From contig NC_040027.1 of assembly GCF_000972845.2 (NCBI RefSeq), positions 13,507,760-13,571,759 of the forward strand: DNA of 64,000 bases, given 5' to 3'. Shown here piece by piece: positions 39,480 through 50,213 of the stretch (its first letter is position 1; the number at the start of each line of letters is the position of its first letter). The DNA is from Larimichthys crocea (Eukaryota > Chordata > Actinopteri > Sciaenidae). Position numbers and translations under genes: made by a program. Below the pieces are notes generated by a model that saw only the letters and a list, made by a program, of their open reading frames with translations, did no database searches and was not told the origin of the DNA.

Positions 39480-40321
39480 CAGGGGTGTCAAACATACGAC
39501 TTTGTTCAGTAACATACATACAATATGAGCAAATAGCAGCAACACACAGAATATATCTGACTGACCTCAGCATGAAGAATGATTTTAAACGTGGTAACAC
39601 AACTGCCCTTAAAAATAAATGCACATAAATGACTATATTTATCAAAATTCAATGTCTGTGTGGACAAACTGATAAAAGTTGTGTACAGTAAAGTAAAAAA
39701 AAAAATTAAAGTAGCAAGGTTAGAAAAGAAAGATCATGTTTACATTTTTGCAGACAGTGACATTGTATTAATGCATTTACAGTATATACCCTACAGCAGG
39801 GCCAAAACCGGCCCACCAGAGGTGCCCGTGGAATGACTTTGCAAAGTGTAAGAATTACAGAGAAGACATTAACTGTTCATGTTGGAGCTGCTAGTAAAAA
39901 AAAAAAAAAAAAAAGTTGTTATCTGTTCTACGTGTTTTTTTGCTGTTTTAGTTTCACGTCTTTGATGAACTTCTAATCTTCCCGTTGACACCCAACTTAA
40001 AATATTTGACCTGCATTGACCAGAGTCAGATTTAAAGGACAAATTTGCTTTTGTGTCGGCTTAGACATATTTCATCAGTATCTCTTGCCGGAGTACCCCA
40101 AACTGACAGCTGCAAAAATATATGTGCTGTGTTTGGGACTACCTACCTTTGTGAACAAGTTTTCTCTGTAATGAGCATCAATAAAACAAAGCAGCACTCA
40201 AGGCTCACACACGAGGAGCACTTAAATGGCATCCTGAAAAATGCAACTCAGGATTTGACACCTGATATTGCACTGGTTTGATGATTTCGTACCCTCAACT
40301 AAATTGAGTTTGACACCCCTG
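39480..40321 (+). mobile_element. hAT element, internally deleted, with terminal inverted repeats
   Basis: Left end CAGGGGTGTCAAAC and right end GTTTGACACCCCTG are perfect inverted repeats. The flanking 8 bp (gtccacat / gtctgtat) agree at 5 of 8 positions, the three differences being transitions, which fits a decayed hAT-type 8-bp target duplication. Inside, 40045-40281 encodes a C-terminal transposase/dimerisation-like segment (VFGTTYLCEQVFSVMSINK...HSRLTHEEHL), as in the hAT-derived part of GTF2IRD2-type proteins. The N-terminal transposase is absent, so the copy cannot move by itself. Confidence 0.85.
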
Positions 40322-41512
40322 GTCTGTATGGTTGTAATAGGCACATTTTCACAGTATTTGTCCTTCTTCTTTTTTTGTAGCTGAAGAGTCGACCCTGATG
40401 AGGATAAAAGGTCACAAATATGAATGGATGGACTTTTTCTTGGGTAAACATTTGTCTGTATGAGGGTTGACTGCAGCCACCAGGAGGCAGTGCTGCTGAG
40501 TCCCTCTATAAATCTGAACAGAAACAACCACCTGAATCAAAAATGCTGCACCGTGTACACCTCTGCATTTTTCTTTGTTAAAGTTTTTCATCACCGACAT
40601 TACATTTTATTCTGATCAATGTGCATGTATTATATGGGTTTGCTGTGCGTGTTTGCCAAGTTCAGTCTCTTCCCATTTCGTGCTGCTCTGTCTGGACCCT
40701 GACTACTCAATTTGTGCCCGAGGCCATCTGTCCTCAAATAGTGACCAGCACTGTTTTCAAAGTCAACTGTATCCAGCTGGTTATAGAGGGAAGCCGGTGT
40801 GATGAAGAGCCCTGTGATAGGACAACAATTCCCTAAAGAGGTGTCCTATAATTCAAGGACTGACTCATAACTCATTCACACAGTCCGCTACATGTAGTTT
40901 CTAGTTTTTGGAGTCAAAGTAAAAAGAACATTTTTGCACTTAATGCTCTGTGTTTTATAATTTATGATAATTGTGTAATTATGTTTAATCTATGCTGGTT
41001 GAGCAGCTTAAAACAACTGATTCTACACTAACGCAGTGACGTGTTTTGAAATGCTATAAAATCAGTTTTGCAACATGTGATGTAACCATGTACTGTATGT
41101 TGTGTGTGTGTGTGTTTCTCTTCAATGACCCAGCAGATACTGTTACTTCAGAAAGCTACAGACAGAGGTTACAATAAGGATGTCTGATCTTTCAGCTATT
41201 TCTGACTCTTGTTGTTAAATGCGTCTGCTATTGTTAGAGCAGCCGGGCTTAGTTCTAGTCTCTCCCAGGAGATGTTTGGAAGCTGTGACCGCTGAGAGGA
41301 GTCTGCGTTCCTGTAAAGTTGGGAAGTTTTTAGATAATATAATATATGATATAACTTTAGTAAGCAGGTAAATGTGTTTCTACAGCAAAGAAGTCATATT
41401 AGAAGTACTGATCTCCCAATTCAACTATGTAAATACACAATTTAATCAGATTAACTGTTTGTTGGTGATGTCTTTGTTTTTTCAAGAAGGCTTTTATAAA
41501 TCTATTTGGCAG

Positions 41513-41548
<36 letters not shown>

Positions 41549-41689
41549 ACACGGTTTGATGGCAGCCACCAGTCTCTTCAAGTTTGATCCTCTAGTCCTC
41601 CAAACTAGATTACTGTTAGCCTCCATTTGTTTGTACATCTGATTTTTTTATAGAACTCACATGTTCAAATTGTCTTAAGACTTAAAGTT

Positions 41690-42165
41690 ATGCAGAATAA
41701 ACAGAGTCTCCACTTGATTGACAGGTAAGTACAGTTACAAATGGCTTATTAGAGCATTTAGGCATCATTCGGCACAACCTCAGGTTCACCAACGATCAAA
41801 ATCTTTGCCGATTTTTAGATTAGGAGGTAAGAGGTTGGATTATTTTCGGCTTCAAAACAGCGCTTCTGTGGGTGACTCAGGCTTTGCCCATTCTTTATAC
41901 TGTCATTGGTTCAAATAAGCCACTTGTAATGGCACCCACCTGTCAATCAAAGCAGCAACGCTGTTAATTCTGCATAACTTTAAGTCTTAATATAATATGA
42001 ACAGGTGAGTTATGTAAAAATTCACCCTCAGTACAGTTGAACGGGGAAATTAGCTATAGAGACGAAAACTGTTTTTTGTAAACATGTTTATTTCTGCTGT
42101 GAAGTTGGACATTTGAACATGGGGACTTATGGAGACCGACTTCACAGCCACAGAGGTTGTTGGTT
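41690..42165 (+). mobile_element. Copy of the 45152-45548 MITE family
   Basis: Shares 'cacccacctgtcaatcaaag', 'tcaccctcagtacagttg' and 'gtgaagttggacatttgaac' with the family. Terminal repeats are no longer clear. Confidence 0.75.
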
Positions 42166-43041
42166 GCAATTTGTTCTCCAACTATAAAGAATTTAAGCAT
42201 ATCTTAAAAGATGTTAGTTTAACAAATCCTTCTGAAAGTGTAATCTCATTAGTGTATTGTGTTGTGTGTTGCTATCTATTTACTGTTTTTCATTGATTGT
42301 GTATTATTTATATTTTAAGCCTTCAAAAAGTAATAACAATAATAATTAAACTCCTGGTCTTCATACAATATGCGGTCGGGAATATTTTAGCTCCTACTGA
42401 TGTTGTTGCTTTTCTCTCATACAGAACACAAATTATGAATCAGTAGTACCCAGTGCAAAAAGATATGCTCCCTCTTTGTCCTGTATTAAACAAGCCGCAG
42501 GCTCTCAGCGCACAGCAGCAGCCTGCACTCCATAATTATTGACAGGTTTGATGTACTCAGCGAGTGGAAAGTATGGGGAAATTGGAGTTTCTGTTGTCTG
42601 CCCCCCAGGCCCATGACTGTAATGGAAAGATTAAAAGCAGTGGTCACATCGCTCACCCAGTGCCAAAATACTATCCGTTCCTCTCTGACTCCCGCTGCTG
42701 TGTTTATTCCCATCGTCTCCATTTTTACTTTCTCACCAGCCACGATAACTAGATTATAGAGGATTCACTTATTTAAAGACTTGAGCAAAAGCTCTGCTGT
42801 TTATTTTTGGATCATCCAAGAATACAGCAGCAGTTGAGGCTCCAGGGGGGGATCTAATTCAAGTAAGTTACCTTTGCTTTGTGGGACACTGTTGTGTAGT
42901 AGAGCAGCCACTCAGTTAGAAGCTTAGTAGGTCAGCTCAGTGTTGTCTTTACTCTCTGTGCCGCCCGGCTGGGATCACACTTTTATCTGTTGTACCGGGG
43001 ACTTGCTGCTGCACCGAGAGGCTCCCCTGCACAATTTTATC

Positions 43042-46000
43042 ATGTCTCTTAGGCTCCTGCCTGCTTTCACTTTGGACAATGATGAGGATGATGATGGTAA
43101 CTTCACAAAATGGATGAGCAGCTACTGGGGTCACGGAGCAGAATCAAGGCACTCCAGAGAACGAAAACGCAGCTTCAGAAGACCTTCAAGAGTGCAAACT
43201 GATCGGAGGGCATCACTCCCGACTGTGGTAAGGACCAGCAGCGTTTAATGGAAGTGACTTTGTTCAGTAACATACATGCAATATGTGCAAATAGCAGCAA
43301 CACACAGAAAATATCTGACTGACCACAGCATGAAGAGTGATTTTAAACATGGTAACACAAATAAATGCACATAAATGACTGTATTAATCAAAATTCAATG
43401 TCTGTGTGGACAAACTGATAAAAGTTATGTACAGTAAAGTAAAAAAAAACAAAGTAGCAAGGTTAGAAAAGAAAGATCACGTTTACATTTTTGCAGACGA
43501 TGACATTGTATTAATGCATGTACAGTATATAATCTACAGCAGGGGAGAGTCAAACATACGGCTCGTGGGCCAAAACTGGCCCTGCCAGAAGTTCCATTCC
43601 AGCCAGTGGGATGACTTTGTAAAGTGTAAAAATTATAGAGAAGACATCAATTGCAAATTTCCAATAAAAGTAACTGCTATTTCAACTGGGATTTAAATTT
43701 TTGACATGCAACTAGAAATAATTGACTTGACAAATCTGACTTTGTCTCCGCTTGGACACATTTTTGCCGGGACACCCCAAACTGACAGCCCCTTTGCTTC
43801 AAAAATTATGCAAATGTTTGGGACTCCCTACCTTTGTGAAGTTTTCTCTGTAAGGAGCATCAATAAAACTAAGCTGCACTCAAGGCTCTTAAATGACATC
43901 CGGAAATTAGCTGCGACGCAGGATTTGACGGCTGATTTATCTGAAGTAAAATACTATATTGTTCAGTTACAGATACCTCTGACTAAATGTTTTGTGCCTT
44001 TACCTCCTTCCTTCTGCCATTCAGCTTTGACATACTCAGTTGAACAAGATTTGACAGACAAGCCTGAAGTAATTCTACGACCGGTATCTGAATTATAGGC
44101 TTTTCTAATCACTATGAAACATAAACTTGTCTCAGTTACATCTTTCACCTTGACATTAACATGATGCCACATCTGGAAAGATAGACATGGACTGCTGCAC
44201 ACCAGAGATCTTACCCAAACAGAGAACATGTGCTCGCTCATTGCCATGAGTAAGGTCAAAGGTCAAAGCCAGCTTAAACATATTCATCTTAAAACATAAA
44301 CATGCAATAATCTGATTATTGCCGTTGTGTAAATAACTGTCCTGAGCAGACATAAACTATAATTAGGTGGGTGCTTTGCTGACATGTTACTTAAGAATAT
44401 TAGGTGTGATTAACCCAATTTACACAAGACACAAGCTCAGCATGATCGTCTGCCTGGTTTCATGTTTTCCACATTAGTATTGTGCTGTATATGTATTGTA
44501 CTTCTCTGTGTGATCCACAGTCACAATTAGATGTCATGAAGCTGAACAGGCTCCATGCAGCGTCAATGGCAGCCGCCCCGAGCCACAACAAAACCAGAGA
44601 AGACAAAGGGGAGGTCAGGCCTCACCAGAGAGCCCGACGTGCCTCCTCGGACGACAACAGCCGCTCCAAGTCAGCCATCCCGGAGAACCGCATCACCACC
44701 ATCCCAGAGCTCACGGAGTCGTTCGGGGGGAGACTTTATCTCTGCGATAAGAAGACCACGTCTGTGGTGAGCAGAAGAGTTATAAAGTTAATGAACATTT
44801 AAGCAGTTTTTATAGTTTCTTTACTAACCCAGTGTGTTGTAGATCATCTATTTAACTGTCAGTCAGGTTTGGTGCAGTCTGTGTGTTATAATATAATTAT
44901 AATGAAGCCCTTAAAGATCACAGAGCACTTAGAGAGCATTAACAGGAGGACAGGTTTGAACTGCATGAGATGTTGCAAAAGCTCATATTACTCATTGTAC
45001 ACCACAAGACCAGAATCATGTTTTATGAAAGGGCCAGATCACTTCTTTTTATATTGTGTATATATATTTTACAGTTTTGTTTTCACATCATAAGTTTCAT
45101 AAACAGATAATGTTACCAAAATGTCAATACTGTGTGCGGCATCTTCCGTTTCTGTGAAGTGTAGCCAAAAACTGCAGTTCCTCAAACGTCCACTTGAGGC
45201 TGGCTCCAGAATGAGTCAGTCTCCATAAGTCCCCATGTTAAAATGTCCAACTTCACCTTCAGCCTGGTACAAAAAACAGTTTTGGTCTCTGTAGCTAATT
45301 TCCTCATTCATGACAATTTTACTGAGGGTGAATTTATATATAACACACCTGTTCAGTTTATATTAATTCTTAAAGTTATGTATAATTTAGAGCCGTTACA
45401 GATGGCTTGTTTGAGCACCCAGGCTTCATTCAACCTACCTCAGGGAGGTGACAAAGGCAAGACTGCCAACATGGTTGTGGCCAGAGCCACCACACTCTGA
45501 GCTTCACAATGTTTGAGGAACTGCAGTTTTTTGGCATTCACTTCACAGCCACAGAGGTTTTCGACTTTGTCCAACAAACCTTTCGAAACAAAAGTTGAAT
45601 TGTTGTAACTTCAACCTTTTTCAAACCAGGATTAGCAGTTTGGAAATGTTTATACATTAAAGTAGAGTCAGAGTACAGCACAACCAGACAGACATTAACA
45701 CTGTAAACATTGCTGATAAAGCTGTATGTTGAGCCTTAAGAGGAAAACTGTCTTTCACAGAATGATGAAGACAAGCTGTGCTTGATCTGTCACGAGGACA
45801 TGCGTAAGAGCGGAGGGGGAGTTCAAGAGCTGCGCTGTACACACCGTGTCCACAAAGAGGTAAAAACAGGCTTCATGTCAGACACACTGCATGTCATTGT
45901 AAACACAACATGAAGGAGACGGCCTCCACTTGTTCACTTCAGTCCCAGCATGTCAGATATCAAATCCATGGTGCATGAAGGCAGCTCATTCCTGGATATG

Positions 46001-48154
46001 CATGAAGTGGAATGAAAACATCCAGACTGCCTAGACCTGAAACTTATCTCTGGCTTACTGATCACGATGTCTCCGTTTGGTGGTGGTGGATGATGAAGGG
46101 GGCCCGGAGGTCAGAGCAGTGTCGGCCTCGCAGTGGCAGTGAAGCGGCGGCTTGTCAGGTGAGGACGCTCTCGGACGAGAGGAGGAAGTCAGCAGATGGA
46201 CCGATCTCCACGGAGAAGGAGCAGCACACGCCCCATCGCCAACTTTCCCTGCGGAGACATCGCTGATATCATTCTGTGGATGGAGGATTTGCACCCATGG
46301 GCCCAAACATCAGGAGTCTCTCCTGAACTTTTACAACTATATGATGTTCACGTGTTTAAATCTCAGGGCCTTGACTGTGCCTGATCCTGTAAAAACTGTC
46401 CTGTAGGGCCCTATTGGAGACTTTACAGCACTTGAAGAATCTATGAAACATAATTTGTATTGTAAAAAACAACAACTCTGAATTCATATTCAAGTATTTG
46501 ATAAAGAAATCACCAGTACTTGAAGCTTCCTGCTTGGACTACTGTATTGAAACTATTAAATTATACTACTCTAACACTGGCCACTGAGTATGTGCCTCTA
46601 CAATACAAGTCAAAAGTTTGGACACACCTTCTCATTCACCGAAGACATCAAAACTATGAAAAAACACATAGGGAATTATGTAGTAATGAAAAAAAAAGTG
46701 TAAACAAACTCAGGAGTTAATTAGTGGAATTTCTTGTCTTCTTAATGTGTTTGAGATCATCAGTTATTCAAAGGTAATGTTGGCGTACAGTAAAAAACTC
46801 AATTCATCTACTGTAGTAATTCATGTTATGGCAAGAATCACTCAACTAAGTAAAGAGAATTAATGGTCCATCAGTACTTTAGTCAACTAAGTAAAGAGAA
46901 TTAATGGTCCATCAGTACTTTAGGTCAGTCAGTACCACAAAACCATCAAACGTTATAATAAAAGTGGCTCTAAACCAGGAAAAGAAGACCAAGAGCTGCC
47001 TCTGCTGCAGAGGGAGAAGTTCATTATTATCATCAATCAACAGGACCTTTAGATTAGACCTCACAAGGCAAAGAAGGTAGACACCGCAGATTCGACTCGT
47101 CAAAGTATAGCTTTCCACTGGTCTAGTGTCCATTCTTTGTGTGTCTTCTTCAGTTTTCTTCTTTTTCTTGTTGGTCTTAATCAGTCATGGTTTCTTTGCA
47201 GCAATTCAACCATGCACCATATGATTCAGACAGTCTCCTCTGAACAGTTGATGTGGAGATGCATTTATGTGGACTCTAATCTGAGGACCTTGTAATTGTT
47301 GATTTCTCAGACTGGTTACTGGTGGTTACCTTGAAGAAGAAGTGTAGAAAACAATAAAATCAAAGAAAAACCATTGCATGAGAAGGTGTGCCCAAACTTT
47401 TGACTTGTTTTGATGTGTGTATAATACCACTTTTATAAATGATCTGTATATTTTCTTCACAGTAGGACTGTATATAAAGCATGTCAAGATGTTCATGTGT
47501 TCAGTTATGACGACATCAAATGATTTAAAATATCACACATGAATATTTTAAATTCACCACCTTTAAAAGTCTGAAAAATGTTACAAATAATATTAAATAT
47601 GGCACATACAGTAGATGTAATCAGTTCGCCTCAACTTCTGTTATTTAGCTGTGCTAAGGTAACGTTATATACTGTAGAGTCTGAGGACTTGTAGGACGAC
47701 TTGTGTCATTTTGAATGCTCGGAGGTTGATTTAATAAAGTGTTTTTAGTGTTTGTGTTTGTGTTGTAACAGAAAAAAAGTCAATAAATAACCAAGAAAAT
47801 AATAAATCCTCAAGTTATCTACTTTAAGTGCTTCATAACTTTTTAAACAGAAGAAACTATTTGAAACAGTGAATGTACGATTGAGCAAAACATGTGACAC
47901 TGTCCTCGTAGCTCAGGGTCAGGGTCAGTGTTGTCGTGTGTGTGCTTACTGTAGGTCAGCGTGTTGGAAATTACTTCCTGGCATCAGTGAGAGGAATCAA
48001 TACCTGCAGAAATCATAAACAACAGATGTCATACTCTGTTGTCACATGTGTGTTTCAGTGCATGGAGCAGTGGTTGTGGAAGAAACAGATGTGTCCCACG
48101 TGTGTCCCACGTGTCCATACTGAAGCCCCTCTACTGGTCTTTGTCCTGCACTAA
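43042..48154 (+). CDS. LNP1: LNP1-like protein with C-terminal RING-H2 finger, 4 exons
   Basis: Exons 43042-43227, 44521-44766, 45761-45859 and 48059-48154, all phase 0 (208 residues). Exon 1 has DNDEDDDGNFTKWMSSYWGH, close to human LNP1 DDDDDDVSFAKWMSSFWGH; exon 2 ends LTESFGGRLYLCDKKTTSV, comparable with human FSESFERQLCFRTKRSAS. Position next to TOMM70 agrees with human LNP1. Exons 3-4 add a RING-H2 finger not known to me in human LNP1: Cys151, Cys154, Cys170, His172, His175, Cys178, Cys189, Cys192 (CLICHEDM...CTHRVHKECMEQWLWKK...CPTC). A complete ligand set suggests an E3 ubiquitin ligase. The frame is open upstream of 43042 to about 42940, so an earlier start is possible. Function of LNP1 itself is poorly known; the RING role is inference. 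Confidence 0.82.
43251..43960 (+). mobile_element. hAT fragment related to 39480-40321, LNP1 intron 1
   Basis: Starts 'gactttgttcagtaacatac' only about 25 bp after the exon 1 donor and follows the same sequence as the copy at 39500-40270, including a transposase C-terminal segment (MFGTPYLCEVFSVRSINK). The CAGGGG terminal repeat is lost at the left, while a partial 'caggggagagtcaaacatac' sits inside at 43540. Confidence 0.8.
45152..45548 (-). mobile_element. MITE with ~35-bp terminal inverted repeats, LNP1 intron 2
   Basis: Left end CTGTGAAGTGTAGCCAAAAA and right end (reverse complement) CTGTGAAGTGAATGCCAAAAA, both continuing into CTGCAGTTCCTCAAAC. The interior shares blocks with 36400-36765, 41690-42165 and 48790-49040, mostly in the other orientation. 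No frame. The TIRs define the element ends best here. Confidence 0.8.
46012..46383 (+). other. GC-rich open stretch, possible unassigned exon in LNP1 intron 3
   Basis: Two overlapping frames stay open in a GC-rich island inside an AT-rich intron: 46012-46266 (ending ...TPHRQLSLRRHR) and 46196-46384 (PIANFPCGDIADIILWMEDL...). The first frame passes a potential donor (TGTCAG|gtgagg near 46156) and the second begins after CAGCAG. An alternative LNP1 exon, a separate small gene or a retro-copied fragment are all possible. I do not recognise the protein. Confidence 0.3.
46606..47407. mobile_element. Tc1-like element, rearranged, LNP1 intron 3
   Basis: Both ends carry CAAGTCAAAAGTTTGG (right end inverted), continuing with ACACACCTTCTCAT / GCACACCTTCTCAT; left flank TA, right flank TT (mutated TA). 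Inside, 46920-47045 reads forward like a Tc1 transposase N-terminal part (kinked frame), while about 47045-47270 matches Tc1 transposase sequence only on the minus strand (RPVESYTLTSRI region). The copy therefore has an internal inversion and multiple stops. A 41-bp tandem duplication lies at 46842-46923. Confidence 0.75.
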
Positions 48155-48479
48155 AGTCCCATAACGGTCCTGTATACCTACACCCACCATGTCTGCATGC
48201 TCATGTGACCCACTGACACCCAGACCTCCACCACACCTTAGTCCACCTGCATGAACACCCGCTGCTCCTTGTGGTCAACATATAAGGGTTTACCGACAAC
48301 ATTACTCATAGGAGGGCCCTGGACACTACATCAGAGCCTGTGTACTGTGATTTGTGAAGGTTCTCACACTGTTTATAAGATGTTCTGATTAAATTACTGC
48401 CCTGATATGAGAGGTTTCGTCTTTTTGTCCATAGATACATGAAACAGTGCATTGAACAGTTTCACACAGCAAATGTCCT

Positions 48480-48668
48480 GGGGTGTCGTTTAGCTCAGTT
48501 GGTAGAGCAACCGCCCCATGTACGAAGGCTCAGTCCTTTCAGCTGCAGCCCAGGGTTTGAATCCAACCTGTGGCTCTTTCCCACATGTCATTCCCCATCT
48601 CTCTCTCCCCACATTCCTGTCACTCTTCAGCTGTCTCTATTGAAAATAAAGCTTGAAAAGGCTCACAA
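48480..48668 (+). mobile_element. tRNA-derived SINE with target-site duplication
   Basis: The tRNA-like head holds an A box (TAGCTCAGTTGG, 48491-48502) and a B box (GGTTTGAATCC, 48554-48564), followed by the fish SINE tail 'cacatgtcattccccatctc' ... 'ttgaaaataaagcttgaaa'. It is flanked by a perfect 12-bp direct repeat AGCAAATGTCCT (48468-48479 and 48669-48680), direct evidence of retroposition. Confidence 0.9.
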
Positions 48669-48789
48669 AGCAAATGTCCTTGAGATTAGTTATATTTCTA
48701 ATAATCAATTTCTCAGCAAACAATTTTTTGCTCCTATTTAACACTGTTAAATAGGAGTAGACTGCAACAGCAGTCTAAAAATCAGCAAA

Positions 48790-49040
48790 GATGTGGATCA
48801 TCGGCAGACCTGAAACGGTCTGAATGATGCCTGGGTGCTCAAACAAGCCATCTGTAACAGCACCCACCTGTCAATCAAAGCGGCCATGCAGTTCATTATA
48901 CATAACTTTAAGCCTTAATATAATTTGAACAGGTGAGTTCTATAAAAAAAATCACCCTCAGTACAGTTGTCATGAACGAGGAAATTAACTATAGAGACCA
49001 AAACTTTTTGTACTTCTGCACTGGCTTCACTTCACAGAAC
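48790..49040 (+). mobile_element. Copy of the 45152-45548 MITE family
   Basis: Shares 'acctgtcaatcaaagcggcc', 'taagccttaatataatttga' and 'aaatcaccctcagtacagtt'. Confidence 0.75.
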
Positions 49041-49142
49041 CGGAGGTTGCCGCTTGCTTCTCACTGGGTACTCCGACTTCCTCCCACAGCCCAAAGACAT
49101 GCAGACTCTAGTCCTAATACTGATATGGATAAGTGCTTATAT

Positions 49143-49580
49143 TAGATTAGATGAGATTGTACTTTATTTATCCCACAATGGGGAAATTCACTTGCTACAG
49201 CAGCAGAAAGTGTAATATACACTACAGAAGTAGAAAATCAAATAAAAGGGCAGAAAAACCCACAGAAATTAAAACAGACAGAAAATATCTATAACCTACA
49301 CAATAAACACGAAAAACAATCAACCTTCAAAACAGACAAGTACTGAGGATGGAAGTGGCATGATATATAAAAGTATTGCAATGTAAAATGACCATAGTGT
49401 AAGAAATATTGCAAAGGAAAGTGACCATAATATAAATAATATTGCAAAAGTAAGTGACCATGGTATAAATAATAACCACAGGGTATAAATGTGAAAAAAG
49501 AAATTGCAATGGAACAGAAACGGAACAAACCAAACATTAACAGGTGGTATAAAATGGATGGATACATAATTATTCTTTAT
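49143..49580. repeat. LINE-type 3' tail with ~30-bp internal repeats
   Basis: 'gattgtactttatttatccc' and 'caatggggaaattcacttgc' are typical of fish LINE ends. At 49370-49470, 'aagtgaccataatataaata'-type units repeat three to four times. Confidence 0.55.
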
Positions 49581-50213
49581 TTACAGCTCTTGGCAAGAGA
49601 GTGGATGATCATATTTTCAAAAATGTCAAACATTGTCTTTTTTCATCATTTATAAAAATAAACATCTTTCCGGCACACAAAGGTCAGTATTGACATATTC
49701 AAATTAATTGTGGTCAATATTATTTTGATGTGTTGCATACTCAGTCCATGTTGGTTAAAACTAGCTTGTCTATTCTGAGAGTGTTTCATGCCCATGTTAA
49801 TCTTTTAAGTTATAAAAGTGAAGTAATAAAACAGTGAGCCTTACTGCCTTATCTGTGTTCTTGTTTTGCATATTTTGCATATTTTTTGGCATGTGAGGTT
49901 TGACCTGCTGTCATCTACGTGCTTGTCTTGCACTCCCAAATGAGAGTTTCACCGTGTGCTAAAATAAAATCAGACGGCCTGTAGATACAGTAAATATATC
50001 CATATAAATATGTGGTTATATGAATGTGCATAATATGAATCCCATTTCCCAAAAAACACTGGCACGCTGTGAAAAATATATAAATAAAATGTGATTATGT
50101 GGAAAACATTGAAACTTTATTTATATTGTACCTTTAAAAACTCAGTTACAGTAAAACAGAACACAATTAAAACAATAACTTAAAAGCAAAAAACTAGAAT
50201 AAAATGCGACATA

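Larger units (their letters stand above)
38481..43041. other. Intergenic region between TOMM70 and LNP1
   Basis: No host exon was recognised. Contents: LINE-type tails (38560-38830, 39215-39260), a (CA)n run (39053-39075), (GTTA)n at 39377-39408, the hAT element at 39480-40321, a (CA)n run at 41514-41540, and a MITE copy at 41690-42165. 42840-43041 probably holds the LNP1 5' UTR. Confidence 0.5.

Noticed and set aside
40045..40281. Host gene resembling GTF2IRD2
   Set aside because: The similarity lies in the hAT-derived part and the frame is inside an element with hAT terminal repeats.
48484..48560. tRNA gene
   Set aside because: A and B boxes are present but the anticodon and acceptor stems are not properly formed and a SINE tail with target duplication follows; it is a SINE head.
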